Source: Flavipsychrobacter sp. (lineage in GTDB: Bacteria; Bacteroidota; Bacteroidia; Chitinophagales; Chitinophagaceae). From it: 64,000 bases of DNA. The stretch is taken from contig JAEUVF010000005.1 of the NCBI GenBank assembly GCA_016787265.1, positions 186,001 to 250,000 of the forward strand, written 5' to 3'. Below are positions 26,275-35,726 of this stretch, piece after piece; within the stretch, counting starts at the first letter, position 1; each line of letters opens with the position of its first letter. Made by a program: the position numbers and the translations under genes. The notes under the pieces were generated by a model. That model searched no databases. It saw nothing but the letters and a program-made list of their open reading frames with translations, and had not been told where the DNA came from.

Positions 26275-27831
26275 ATGCCACTATTTGATTTCCATATTCA
26301 TCCTTCCCTCAAGGAATTATTATCGCCTCCGTCAGAAGGGATGACTCCCTGGACCAAGATTGAAGCAAAACTTTCTATTGGAAAACTGTTTGGACAGGAA
26401 ACGCAAATCGGAATTAATAGTTTATTCAACCATGCCCTTAATTCGCAGGCAAATCTTAGTCAACTGCAGAAAGCGGGCATCAACCTGGCGGGTATTGTTT
26501 TATATGCCATTGAAAAAAATATTGCGGTTGGTGTGTTGTCTAGAAAAGTAGCCAGTAAAGGAAAGATAAAATTGCTGGATCCCTCCAGTTTGAAATCGAT
26601 TCTTCAGACTCCTTCTTATTATTCATGGTTGTGTAAGAATATGGATTCTTTGCAAAAGCATTCAGTAAGTGCTGATGGTAAATCAGGTTTCCGATTTATC
26701 AATTCCATGAAAGATTACCAGCCGGCTTCCACTTCCACGATACATGGAATTTGCCTGGTGGAAGGTATTCATTGTTTTATGGATGACCCGTATGCGAAGA
26801 ACGCAGAGCAAACTTTTTACCAAAACCTGGATGACTTTCAGAACAGGTATCAGACAAGAATTGTGGCGATTAACCTGGCACATATGCAGTCGGTTCCGTT
26901 TTGCAATCATGCATTTGGTATCCAGTTTATAGAGGATGCATTATTTTATCCGAAGGGTTACGGAATAACGGTAGCGGGGATACGAATCATTAAAAATTTG
27001 TACAGTAGAAATATATTGCCCGATCTCAAACATCTGAGTTTTCTGGCGAGAAAGCAGTTGATACAGTTGCATAAAACATCGTATCCGGCTCACCCTTTGT
27101 TATGCACACATGCAGGTTTTGCAGGAGTGAGTATGCGAAACCGATCTGCACAGCTGTATGAAAAACCGGTATGGAGACAGGGTGTTTGGGAAATCAGGCA
27201 TGTCAAGAGAAGAGGGCATCTGTCTCAGTCGGCCTTTAACCACAGCAGTATTAATTTATACGATGAAGAAATCGTGGATATTATACGATCCGGCGGATTG
27301 ATTGGATTGTCCATGGATCAGCGGATACTGGGATTTCCGGCGGATACGATCGGATACCAATGGAATATGCTGCCAACGGATTTGGAATATATTTCTGAAG
27401 CAGAAGCCGCTGATTTTTTTCATCCATTTACAGATCCTGCGGATGTCCCTATAATAAATGATCCCGAAGCTGCTTTAACAGGCGATGAAGTACAGGAACA
27501 GGAGCCCGTAACAGTTGAAGTCCATTATTCCTATTTTCTGAACCAGCTTTTTCATTTTCTACGGGTTGCAAAGCAGGCACGTATTCCACTACGAAAAGCG
27601 ATTCAGCATATTTGTATTGGTTCTGATTTTGATGGATTGATCAATCCGATTGATTGTTGCAATAACGCAACGGAATTACCTGCGTTCCGGACTGAAATCC
27701 ATCGCCGGTTGAAACGGGGTAAAAAAATATGGGAGCAGGCCGGTATTTCCAAATCCGAAGTGGATGTGGATGCGCTGGTAGAAGGGTTGTTTTATGAGAA
27801 TGCGGTGCAGTTTCTGCGGAAATGGATGTGA
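26275..27831 (+). CDS. Membrane-dipeptidase-like (peptidase M19 family) metal hydrolase
   Basis: 518 aa, longer than the usual 320-400 aa of M19. Metal-site motifs can be followed: FDFHIHP at residues 4-10, LVEGIHCF, INLAHMQ, LLCTHAGF and IGSDFDGL near residue 445, which is the M19 signature. These motifs place it in the amidohydrolase fold with two metal ions. The extra length lies in the segments between motifs (for example about 30-150 and 370-420). No signal peptide, so it is cytoplasmic. It follows the GH95-like gene by 51 bp. M19 enzymes cleave dipeptides or beta-lactam-like amides; the substrate here is unknown. Confidence 0.75.
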   Translation: MPLFDFHIHPSLKELLSPPSEGMTPWTKIEAKLSIGKLFGQETQIGINSLFNHALNSQANLSQLQKAGINLAGIVLYAIEKNIAVGVLSRKVASKGKIKLLDPSSLKSILQTPSYYSWLCKNMDSLQKHSVSADGKSGFRFINSMKDYQPASTSTIHGICLVEGIHCFMDDPYAKNAEQTFYQNLDDFQNRYQTRIVAINLAHMQSVPFCNHAFGIQFIEDALFYPKGYGITVAGIRIIKNLYSRNILPDLKHLSFLARKQLIQLHKTSYPAHPLLCTHAGFAGVSMRNRSAQLYEKPVWRQGVWEIRHVKRRGHLSQSAFNHSSINLYDEEIVDIIRSGGLIGLSMDQRILGFPADTIGYQWNMLPTDLEYISEAEAADFFHPFTDPADVPIINDPEAALTGDEVQEQEPVTVEVHYSYFLNQLFHFLRVAKQARIPLRKAIQHICIGSDFDGLINPIDCCNNATELPAFRTEIHRRLKRGKKIWEQAGISKSEVDVDALVEGLFYENAVQFLRKWM

Positions 27832-27872
27832 CTATTTCCTATTATTGTAATCTTTTATAAACCTTAGTCAGT

Positions 27873-28571
27873 ATGAAAATGAAGAATCGGTTCTTCTCCC
27901 TATGTTTCTTTTTATTTTGTCTGTTGAGTCTTTCCAGCTGTCTGAATTCTAAAAGAATTGACAAAACAATTACCAAATATTATAATGATAATCCAATTCC
28001 CAGGAAAGTAAAACCGGTTGAAAATATTAGTATTAGTTCACCATTGTCTACTGGTGGCCCGCCATCAGCAACAACAGGTAAAACTTATAATTGGCTTCCT
28101 TTGGTTGTGTACCTGGAATTCGATTATGCTATGACCTGCACACTGAATCCTGAACATGCTATCACTGTGTATTCAAATGCTTTGTATAAGTATGCATCCA
28201 AAAAGTTAAGTAAAACGCTGGGTGGCAAACAATTGAAAATTTCTATAGAAAAAGTACCTCAGCAATTTCTGGTGCTGGATGAAGCCCATATGATTTTTTT
28301 GGGGATTGCTGCTATTTCATGGGATAAAATAACCATCAGCTCAATAAGTAATATGCTGGCAGTTCAGTATCAGGTGTTGGAAAATGGGAAAGAAATCAGA
28401 TCTGGTTCATTAACTGCAACTATGCCTGATTATAAAGTCCGTATGAAGCGACCTACTGTTACAAAAGACGACATAGGTGATTTTGTTACTAACTATGAGA
28501 AGAATATTTCTGTTCTAAGTCAACGTATGGCCGATCAGCTCGAACGTGAACTTCAGTTGGTTAATCAATAG
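27873..28571 (+). CDS. Lipoprotein of unknown function
   Basis: 232 aa. Signal peptide and lipobox LSSC (Cys23), then a Pro/Ser-rich linker (about 40-72) and a mixed alpha/beta domain. A tyrosine- and lysine-rich segment (about 105-130) and the C-terminal helix (about 205-230; LSQRMADQLERELQL) stand out. No family recognised. It lies 41 bp after the M19-like gene and 14 bp before the BioF-like gene, so all three probably share a transcript. Confidence 0.75.
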   Translation: MKMKNRFFSLCFFLFCLLSLSSCLNSKRIDKTITKYYNDNPIPRKVKPVENISISSPLSTGGPPSATTGKTYNWLPLVVYLEFDYAMTCTLNPEHAITVYSNALYKYASKKLSKTLGGKQLKISIEKVPQQFLVLDEAHMIFLGIAAISWDKITISSISNMLAVQYQVLENGKEIRSGSLTATMPDYKVRMKRPTVTKDDIGDFVTNYEKNISVLSQRMADQLERELQLVNQ

Positions 28572-28585
28572 CATATATTTATAGC

Positions 28586-29653
28586 GTGAACCACATCCGT
28601 GAACCACTTCCGAATAGTATTAAACCCGACCGGGTTGTAAACCTCAATGGAAAACCATTTTTGTTTTTCAGTGGAACAGCCTATCTGGGTATGAATTCGA
28701 ATCCGGAGTTTACCCGTTTGATGGAAGAAGGAATGCGGATCTATGGATCAAATTACGGAAGTTCCAGATCTGGAAATTTTACCATTCCGGTGTATGAGGA
28801 GGCTGAAACTGCCATGGCAAAGCATTTTAAAGCGGATGCTGCCCTGACTGTTTCTTCCGGGTTTATGGCTGCTCAACTGGTGGTTCGGTATTTTGAAGAT
28901 AAAGCAACATTTATCTATGCTCCGGATTGTCATCCCGCTTTATTTAGAAATCAGGCTGATGCTATCGCTGGCGACTACCGGAATTGGGTAAACGCACTGC
29001 CTGGATTATTGCAGCAACTTCCTGATGAAAATGTTGTAATCCTTACCAATTCGATTGATCCGTTGAAAGTGAACTCATATGATTTTTCCTGGATTAGCCA
29101 GGTGCCGGTGAATAAAAAAATCACATTGATCATCGATGATTCCCATGGATTAGGGATTCTGGGAAAAGCGGGTGAAGGAGTCTCCGGACTTTTACCTGAG
29201 GACCATTCCGTTGATATCATCATTGTTTCTTCCCTTGCGAAGGCTATGGGTATGTCAGGAGGGGTGATTCTTACGAAATCCAGCCTGCTTTCGGCTTTAC
29301 GCACATCGCCTTTTTTTACTGCTGCGTCGCCTATGGCTCCTGCTTTCCTTTATGCCTATCTGCATGCGGATGAGCTTTATCAAAAGGAAAGGATTACCTT
29401 ATTCGCAAACATCGATCAACTTCAACAAGGCATATTTTCGCATACTTCTCTCCGTTCTATACCACATTATCCGGTGATTTACAGCAGTGATAATTATCTT
29501 GCTTCTAACTTGTATGAACAGCAAGTATTGATCAGCAGTTTTGCCTATCCTGGTCCGGAGGACGATAAAATAACCCGGATCATAGTTAGTAGTCGCCATA
29601 CCGAAGACGATATAAATTTTCTGCTTGATAAGCTAAAGTCCGAATCAAAATAA
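28586..29653 (+). CDS. BioF/KBL-like PLP-dependent acyltransferase or aminotransferase
   Basis: 355 aa, fold type I PLP enzyme of the alpha-oxoamine synthase group. Starts with GTG, 14 bp after the preceding stop. Motifs: FFSGTAYLGM (family start, in BioF NYLGL), YGSNYGSSRSGNFT (in BioF G.GS.GSR...G), IDDSHGLGILG with the PLP-ring aspartate and histidine, and the Schiff-base lysine in SSLAKAMGMSGG. Real BioF is about 385 aa and sits with bioA/D/B genes, none of which are here, so another oxoamine product is likely (for example in lipid or natural-product synthesis). Cytoplasmic. Last gene of the rightward operon; the hairpin that follows points the other way. Confidence 0.8.
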   Translation: MNHIREPLPNSIKPDRVVNLNGKPFLFFSGTAYLGMNSNPEFTRLMEEGMRIYGSNYGSSRSGNFTIPVYEEAETAMAKHFKADAALTVSSGFMAAQLVVRYFEDKATFIYAPDCHPALFRNQADAIAGDYRNWVNALPGLLQQLPDENVVILTNSIDPLKVNSYDFSWISQVPVNKKITLIIDDSHGLGILGKAGEGVSGLLPEDHSVDIIIVSSLAKAMGMSGGVILTKSSLLSALRTSPFFTAASPMAPAFLYAYLHADELYQKERITLFANIDQLQQGIFSHTSLRSIPHYPVIYSSDNYLASNLYEQQVLISSFAYPGPEDDKITRIIVSSRHTEDDINFLLDKLKSESK

Positions 29654-29657
29654 AAAA

Positions 29658-29681
29658 AGCCGTCTTTCGGAGAAGACGGCT
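29658..29681 (-). terminator. Intrinsic terminator of the susD transcript
   Basis: Perfect 9-bp stem AGCCGTCTT / AAGACGGCT with a 6-nt loop, 18 bp past the susD stop in the minus direction and followed there by a run of Ts (complement of the A-run at 29652-29658). No T-run on the plus side, so it serves the leftward operon. Confidence 0.85.
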
Positions 29682-29699
29682 ACTGACAAAAGCTACTGC

Positions 29700-31193
29700 T
29701 TAATAACCGGGATTTTGTTCCAGGACACCTTTATTTCGATCGATTTCCGTTTGAGGAATTGGCCAGAACTCATATTTATCCTCGTATTTCAATTGAATAG
29801 TCGGAAATGCAGGATTAGGCGCAAATCCATTTATTTTTTGTTTCGCAATTCCCCAGCGACGCAGGTCAAAATAACGTACACCTTCCATGGGCAATTCTAC
29901 TCTACGTTCATGTCGAATGCGTTCACGCATTTCAGCCTGCGATAACCCTGCAGGAAGGGAAGGCATATCTACACCAGGACGGGCGCGTACTTCATTTATC
30001 TGTTGATAAACACTTGCATCCGGACCAACTGCTTCATTCTGTGCTTCAGCATACAATAGTTTGAGATCTGCATACCTCATCAATACAAAGTCATTTTCAC
30101 CTTGCAGTCCATAATCAGGATTGCGTACACCCGGGGTCAACCATTTTTTGGGAATATAAAAATTTGCCGGCCATTCCCCTGCACCAGGTGATGCAACTGC
30201 CGGGTCATCAAAAGGCCATCCTTTGTCTGCACCGTCGCCGGGGAAAAACCAGCTCATTGTCAACCTTGGATCCCCGTCTTCATACGCATCAATCAGGTTT
30301 TGGGTGCCTGCGAATCCTCCCCAGCGATGCATCGCCACGTTTAAGGCAGCATCTGCATGAATCATGTTAGGCGCCTGAAATACAACGGAGAACATGATTT
30401 CTCTACTACTGCGTTGCCCGCTTTTGTAAAAGTTAGCAAGGTAGTTTGGATTCAGGCTGAACTTGTTACCGTCAATTACCTGTTTTGCGGTGCTGGCAGC
30501 TGCTGCATATTGCTTCAACTCCATTAATGCCCGCACTTTATAACCAAGGGCGGTTCCTTTAACTGCGTGTCCTCCTGTATAAGGTTGATTTGGTAATCCG
30601 GCAATGGCCAGGTCCAGTTCATCCAAAACGAATTGTAAAATTGTAGCTTTATCTGTTTTTGCCATTCCCTTATTAAAATCAAGCTTAAATGGATCTTCCG
30701 TAATAAGTGGCACATTTCCGTATAACTGAGCCAGGTAGAGATAATTAAACGCTCGCAAAAAATGAGCTTCTGCTTTGTATTGCGTTAATTTATCACCGCT
30801 TAGCACTTTATCAACATTTGCAAGGAAGCTGTTAATGGCAGCTAGTGCCCGGTAGTTGTTGGCGTAGTAGTTGGCTACATATCCTCCACTGGTTGGTGTT
30901 ATGCCGGAGGAAGTGGCGGACCTGCCTCCACCATAATCATGCTGAGAGTATACGTCATCTGTATAACCATCCCATCCCATGATTTCGTATTGCGCACAGC
31001 CCCAGTTTCCACCAGTAGCATAGAGATAGTTATACAAACCCGTTAATGCGAGATCTGCATCCTTTTCCGATTTCCAGAATACAGTAGTTGACAACTGATC
31101 TCTGGGATTCACATCCAGCAGGCTTTTTTTGCATCCGGTTCCCAATGTAGCTGCGATCATTCCAGAGAATATAATTTTATGGAAAGTTTTCAT
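29700..31193 (-). CDS. SusD/RagB family nutrient-binding lipoprotein
   Basis: 497 aa. Lipobox GTGC (Cys21). SusD features: N-terminal LLDVNPRDQLS, helical YKAEAHFLRAFNYLYLAQLYGNVPL in its usual place (about 140-165), RIRHERRVELPMEGVRYFDLRRWG near the C-terminus and the final EQNPGY. It is the surface lid of the transporter encoded directly upstream (18-bp gap). Only weakly similar to the SusD at 3159-4655, so a different glycan is expected. Last gene of the leftward ECF/FecR/SusC/SusD unit. Confidence 0.95.
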   Translation of the reverse strand: MKTFHKIIFSGMIAATLGTGCKKSLLDVNPRDQLSTTVFWKSEKDADLALTGLYNYLYATGGNWGCAQYEIMGWDGYTDDVYSQHDYGGGRSATSSGITPTSGGYVANYYANNYRALAAINSFLANVDKVLSGDKLTQYKAEAHFLRAFNYLYLAQLYGNVPLITEDPFKLDFNKGMAKTDKATILQFVLDELDLAIAGLPNQPYTGGHAVKGTALGYKVRALMELKQYAAAASTAKQVIDGNKFSLNPNYLANFYKSGQRSSREIMFSVVFQAPNMIHADAALNVAMHRWGGFAGTQNLIDAYEDGDPRLTMSWFFPGDGADKGWPFDDPAVASPGAGEWPANFYIPKKWLTPGVRNPDYGLQGENDFVLMRYADLKLLYAEAQNEAVGPDASVYQQINEVRARPGVDMPSLPAGLSQAEMRERIRHERRVELPMEGVRYFDLRRWGIAKQKINGFAPNPAFPTIQLKYEDKYEFWPIPQTEIDRNKGVLEQNPGY

Positions 31194-31211
31194 ACTTGTT
31201 TTTTTAATCGT

Positions 31212-34200
31212 TTAGAATTGTACCATCGCTCCAAAAGTGAACGTGCGTAATTGCGGATAGGTTACATAATTTCCATCACCCACCCGTTCCGGATCCAATC
31301 CGGGGAACTTGCTTATCGTGAAAACATTATCAGCAGTAAAATAAAGTCGCGCAGATTTCATGGTTAGTTTTTTTAGAAGTGCTGCCGGTAAGGTATAGCC
31401 TAGTTGAACATTTTTCAACCGCATGAAAGAAGCTTCCTTTAAAAAATAGGTAGAGGCATAACTCTGGACTGGTGCGTATCCATCCGCCACATAAACTCTT
31501 GGCATGGTAGTAGAAGGATTATCAGGTGTCCAACGATTACGCCAATCAGTTGTAGGAAGCGATCCCTGGCGGAAAGGTTCAATCCCCCAACCGTTCACAT
31601 ATATTTTTTGTCCGGCAGACCCATACAACTGTGCGCTAAAGTCAAACTGACGGAAAGTCAAGCCCAGGTTCATGGCATACTGGAAGCTGGGGTACTTCCC
31701 GTCTACACGCATACGATCCTGGTCATTGATAACTCCATTTCCATCGAGGTCACGAATTTTCAGATCTCCCGGTCGGGGTGTAACGGGCTGGGTCGGAGAT
31801 TTGTCAATTTCTTCCTGATTTTGGAAAATCCCATCCCAGATGTATAGATAGTAGGCGTCCAGTTCCATTCCTTCCTTCCTGATAGTACGAGAAAAAATAT
31901 CAGTGCTGCCATAATCTTCCAGACTATTACGATAGCGTTGTATATTCCCTCCAATAAAATAGCCAAGATCTTTACTGATCTGATCACGATACTGGATGGC
32001 CAGTTCAAAACCTTTATCCCGAACTGCTCCATTGTTAATAGTAGGTGCGTTAAGGCCCACCCATAATGGAATTTGCGCGGTTCTCAGGATATCATAGGTA
32101 TACTTGTTGTACCAGTCTGCAATAACTGTGAGCTTATTGTTGAAAGCAGTGAGGTCAAGTCCGATATCAAACACGCTGGATGATTCCCAAATCAGGGATG
32201 GGTCAACCAGCGTGGATGCAGAATAACCAGGCTGAACGGCACCATTGAACACATAATCCCGGTTTTGTAATGTTGCCTGATAAGGATAGATTCCAATGTT
32301 CTGGTTACCTAATTTACCATAAGAGGCACGAAGCTTAAGGTCATTTAGCCATTTTACATTCATCAGGAAATTCTCATTGCTCAACCTCCAGGCGGCAGAT
32401 GCAGAATAGAACCAACCTCTTCTGGTAGAAGAGGGCAATCTTGAGGTGCCATCATTACGCAAACTGAACCCTACCAGGTATTTATCCTGGTAATCATAGT
32501 TCACATTGCCATAGTACGAACGAAGTGCCCATTCATTGGAAGTTCCATTGTTGGTCATACCTGCGGTTGGTCCGGCATTTAATTCACGCAACAGGTTGGT
32601 AGTAAATTGGTTTCTGAATGCGCCGATATTACTGAACACATTGTGTTCTTCCTGGTACCCTGCAAATCCGTTAATGGCATGCTCTCCGAAAGAGCGTTTG
32701 TAATTGAGCTGACTGTAGAAGACAGTATAGATATTGTCATCACGACCTGCTTCCAGGCCGGGGGAACCAACATCCAGGTTACCGGCCGGACTCATATCAT
32801 TGTAATAAAATAATTGAACGGTGGGCCGGAAATCATTGAATTTGCCGGCAGAATAGTTGGCACCTGCCCGCGTTTCCCAACTCAAGCCTTTAAATAATTG
32901 GACTTCCATATTCAGGTTTCCCTGGAGGTAGTAGGATTCTGTTTGACGGGTAGCCCCTTCATGAACAATAGCAATGGAATTTTTATTACCCTGCTCATTA
33001 GGGAAGGCGCGCTTGATCCAACGACCATCAGGTGCTCTTGGCGGGTACAGGGGAGATTGAGCAAGCGTGGAAAGAAACTGATCACCTGCGCCCTGGCGTG
33101 GATTGTTTTTGTTGCCGTATTGCATCTGAATATTCGATCCAATAGTTATGCGCTTATTAATCTTAGAATTCAACCCGAAATCCAGCGTATATTTCTTGAA
33201 ATCAAAACCGACCATGGTGCCTGGTTGATCTGTTAAACCAATACCAACATGGTAGGAAGTTCCATCCTTCCCGCCACTCAGGTTCAGGTAATGGTTTTGA
33301 ACGATAGCGGTTTTAAAGAGATCATTCATCCAGTTATAGTTCGGATATTTAACACGATCTGTAGCATTTCTATAGAGCTCAATCTGGGCCTGCGTGTATT
33401 GTGGCTGCAATCCGGAATTGGAACGTGCTTCGTTATACAATTCCATATATTCAGCAGAATTGGTAATAACGTCTGGAAGCGAGGTGGCATTTGTAACGCC
33501 CAGGTTGTAATTATAGCTAAGGGAAAACCCATTACCTCCTTTTTTGGTTTTAACCACAATTACGCCATTTGCTCCTCTTGAACCATAAATAGCGGCAGAT
33601 GCAGCGTCTTTCAATACGCTGATGGATTCAATATCATTTGGGTTCAATGCAGTAATACTTCCGGGTAGGCCGTCCACGATGATCAGTGGCGTACTCCCTG
33701 CACCACTGAATGTGCCGACCCCGCGAATTCGAAAGTTCACATTTTCGGCGCCGGGTTCACCGGATCCCTGGATTACCTGAAGACCAGGAAGTTGGCCCTG
33801 TAACAGCGTGGCCGGGTTGGTTGCAACCCGCTGGTTCAATGTTTCTCCACTAACGGTTGACACCGCACCTGTTATTTTACGCCGGCTCTGAGTGCCATAG
33901 CCTACCACTACTACATCGGATAACTCGTTGTTACTTGCTTGCAGGGATATAGAAATATTGTTTTGTCCTTTTATATCAATACTCTGGGATACAAAACCTA
34001 CATAACTGAACGTGAGTTTTCCTTTTTCGGATGCGCTAATAGAATACTCTCCATTATCATTGGTATATACACCTTCACCTTTGTCGTTGAATACACTCAC
34101 ATTTGAAAGCGGAACTCCTTTGCTGTCAGTAACCCTACCCTTGATGATTATATCCTGTAGGTTTGTGTTCAGAAGAGATCGGATGGCTATCAGATTGCCG

Positions 34201-34538
34201 GAAATTTGTCGGTGTTGAAGATTGACCTTCCCTAAAAGACTATCCAATACTGTTTCAAGGAGAACATTTTTTGCTGAAAAACTTACTTTTTGATTTTCTG
34301 CAAGGACCATGTTGCTGTAAACAAACCGATAATCTGTTTTTCGTTCTAACAACCGAAGCGCCTCAGTGAGTGGGATGTTGGTAAATTCGACGGTCACCTT
34401 CTTCTGGGAGTAGGATCGGGCCGAAACCTGAAGGGTGGTGGCTAGCAGTAGCAGGGCGGTCAGTTTCATGATTTTCATGATTTTGTAGAGGCCGCTCCGA
34501 CAGGGGGGCGGACTGAACATCAGGCAGTTAATTTTCAT
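31212..34538 (-). CDS. SusC-type TonB-dependent transducer with N-terminal STN domain
   Basis: 1108 aa from the ATG at 34536-34538; a longer opening starts 9 codons upstream, but this start gives the usual two-part leader of this family (MKINCLMFSPPPC... then a hydrophobic signal ending VSA). Order: STN domain (about 40-115; VTVEFTNIPLTEALRLLERKTDYRF shortened as the family pattern), carboxypeptidase-regulatory-like domain (about 132-215), TonB-box region DVVVVGYGTQ, plug (LIIVDG, ISVLKDAASAAIYGSRGANGVIVV), barrel. STN domains contact a FecR anti-sigma factor in the periplasm, so glycan binding is expected to trigger the ECF sigma factor encoded upstream. No TAnnTTTG box precedes it, in line with transcription from an ECF promoter or from the fecR transcript. 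Confidence 0.95.
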   Translation of the reverse strand: MKINCLMFSPPPCRSGLYKIMKIMKLTALLLLATTLQVSARSYSQKKVTVEFTNIPLTEALRLLERKTDYRFVYSNMVLAENQKVSFSAKNVLLETVLDSLLGKVNLQHRQISGNLIAIRSLLNTNLQDIIIKGRVTDSKGVPLSNVSVFNDKGEGVYTNDNGEYSISASEKGKLTFSYVGFVSQSIDIKGQNNISISLQASNNELSDVVVVGYGTQSRRKITGAVSTVSGETLNQRVATNPATLLQGQLPGLQVIQGSGEPGAENVNFRIRGVGTFSGAGSTPLIIVDGLPGSITALNPNDIESISVLKDAASAAIYGSRGANGVIVVKTKKGGNGFSLSYNYNLGVTNATSLPDVITNSAEYMELYNEARSNSGLQPQYTQAQIELYRNATDRVKYPNYNWMNDLFKTAIVQNHYLNLSGGKDGTSYHVGIGLTDQPGTMVGFDFKKYTLDFGLNSKINKRITIGSNIQMQYGNKNNPRQGAGDQFLSTLAQSPLYPPRAPDGRWIKRAFPNEQGNKNSIAIVHEGATRQTESYYLQGNLNMEVQLFKGLSWETRAGANYSAGKFNDFRPTVQLFYYNDMSPAGNLDVGSPGLEAGRDDNIYTVFYSQLNYKRSFGEHAINGFAGYQEEHNVFSNIGAFRNQFTTNLLRELNAGPTAGMTNNGTSNEWALRSYYGNVNYDYQDKYLVGFSLRNDGTSRLPSSTRRGWFYSASAAWRLSNENFLMNVKWLNDLKLRASYGKLGNQNIGIYPYQATLQNRDYVFNGAVQPGYSASTLVDPSLIWESSSVFDIGLDLTAFNNKLTVIADWYNKYTYDILRTAQIPLWVGLNAPTINNGAVRDKGFELAIQYRDQISKDLGYFIGGNIQRYRNSLEDYGSTDIFSRTIRKEGMELDAYYLYIWDGIFQNQEEIDKSPTQPVTPRPGDLKIRDLDGNGVINDQDRMRVDGKYPSFQYAMNLGLTFRQFDFSAQLYGSAGQKIYVNGWGIEPFRQGSLPTTDWRNRWTPDNPSTTMPRVYVADGYAPVQSYASTYFLKEASFMRLKNVQLGYTLPAALLKKLTMKSARLYFTADNVFTISKFPGLDPERVGDGNYVTYPQLRTFTFGAMVQF

Positions 34539-34605
34539 ACCTTTGTATGGTTTAATTATGAACAATAGCGCTCACTCTTGCTTAGGGGATGAGCAGCATT
34601 TTCAG

Positions 34606-34631
34606 GGAGAGCTGGCTGCAACCAACTCTCC
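34606..34631 (-). other. Intercistronic hairpin between fecR and susC
   Basis: 10-bp stem with 6-nt loop, 3 bases after the fecR stop. In the minus-strand RNA all ten pairs form (one is G-U, bases 34612 and 34625); in the plus-strand RNA the same position is a C-A mismatch. There is no U-run after it in the minus direction, so it looks more like a processing, attenuation or mRNA-end-protecting structure than a full terminator. Confidence 0.6.
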
Positions 34632-34634
34632 TTT

Positions 34635-35666
34635 TTATTTCGTCAGAACAATCTTTTGTTTATTTATGGTAAATTCAAACGGATAACTGAATTGTAATGC
34701 TTCCAATACCTTTTCTATCGGTTCATTTTGAAAGCTGCCTGTAAATCGATAAGTGCTTATGATAGAATCAGTCCATTCCAGCTCCACATTATACCATCTT
34801 TCCAGTTTGTCTTTTATTTCAAGAAAGGATTCATTATTGAATTCCAGCCTGTTTTCTATCCAGGATATTTCACTGATTGTACCATTTAGATGCTGATTAA
34901 CCGGCATGATGTGCTGGATTTCATATGTACTTGCTTTTTTATCTACCGTAGCTGAACGAAGTGGTTTCTGATTTTCAAATACAACTTTCTGTAAGGGAAG
35001 TAATGTCAGATGGCCTCCATCAGGCTTGAATAATTTAACTTTTCCGCGAATCAGGGCAGTTTCACTAACTGCTTCTCCCGGATACGCTTTAACGTTGAAG
35101 AGCGTGCCCAAAACCCGAACTTCATAGGAAGGCGTTTGAACAATAAAGGGTAGTTTTTTATTGTGTGTTACATCAAAAAGGGCTTCACCTTCCAGGTAAA
35201 CATCTCGGTTAGAACTATTAAAATCTTTTGTAAGCTGAAGCCTGGACGCAACATTTAACTCCACTAACGAACTATCCGGGAGTCTGATTTTTCTTCGTTC
35301 ACCAGGTGCGGTAGTGTATACAATAAAATTTGTTTGACTGGAATCAGCAGTTTGAAGGGTTAATTCAAAAGCTGCAGGTGATGGGATAAGCAATTTATAG
35401 ATAAAATAAGTGCCGGTAAGAAGCAGCAAAACCGCTGCTACACGAATCACCATCGTATGATATAATCGATGGCCGGCTTTTTTTGCAAGCACTTCATGGA
35501 GAGAAAGTACCAGCATTCTGGCTGATTCAATAGTAGGCTTTTCGTGCGGATACAGTTCCATGTAAGTTTCCCAAAAAAGAACATCTTCTTCATTGGATGC
35601 ATGACAATAGTTAATAAAACTGTCATCCAGTACTAATTCCTGAACTGTTCGGTTGTTTGAATTCAT
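34635..35666 (-). CDS. FecR-family anti-sigma factor
   Basis: 343 aa. Cytoplasmic N-terminal part (about 1-70) that would hold the sigma factor, one membrane helix (about 72-90; VIRVAAVLLLLTGTYFIY), then the periplasmic FecR domain (about 115-220; TAPGERRKIRLPDSSLVELN, DVYLEGEALFDV, FIVQTPSYEVRVLGTLFNV) and a C-terminal DUF4974/STN-like domain (about 265-343; LEFNNESFLEIKDKLERWY...FTGSF). Located 60 bp after the sigma gene and 96 bp before the STN-type susC gene: the classical sigma/anti-sigma/transducer order. Confidence 0.92.
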   Translation of the reverse strand: MNSNNRTVQELVLDDSFINYCHASNEEDVLFWETYMELYPHEKPTIESARMLVLSLHEVLAKKAGHRLYHTMVIRVAAVLLLLTGTYFIYKLLIPSPAAFELTLQTADSSQTNFIVYTTAPGERRKIRLPDSSLVELNVASRLQLTKDFNSSNRDVYLEGEALFDVTHNKKLPFIVQTPSYEVRVLGTLFNVKAYPGEAVSETALIRGKVKLFKPDGGHLTLLPLQKVVFENQKPLRSATVDKKASTYEIQHIMPVNQHLNGTISEISWIENRLEFNNESFLEIKDKLERWYNVELEWTDSIISTYRFTGSFQNEPIEKVLEALQFSYPFEFTINKQKIVLTK

Positions 35667-35726
35667 GGCAGCAATAGATACTTACACAGTCGTACAAACT
35701 GCGTTCATTTACCGGAAAAACTGCAA

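Noticed and set aside
28586..29653. Naming the gene bioF
   Set aside because: The protein is shorter than BioF, its motifs fit the wider oxoamine synthase group, and no biotin gene is nearby.
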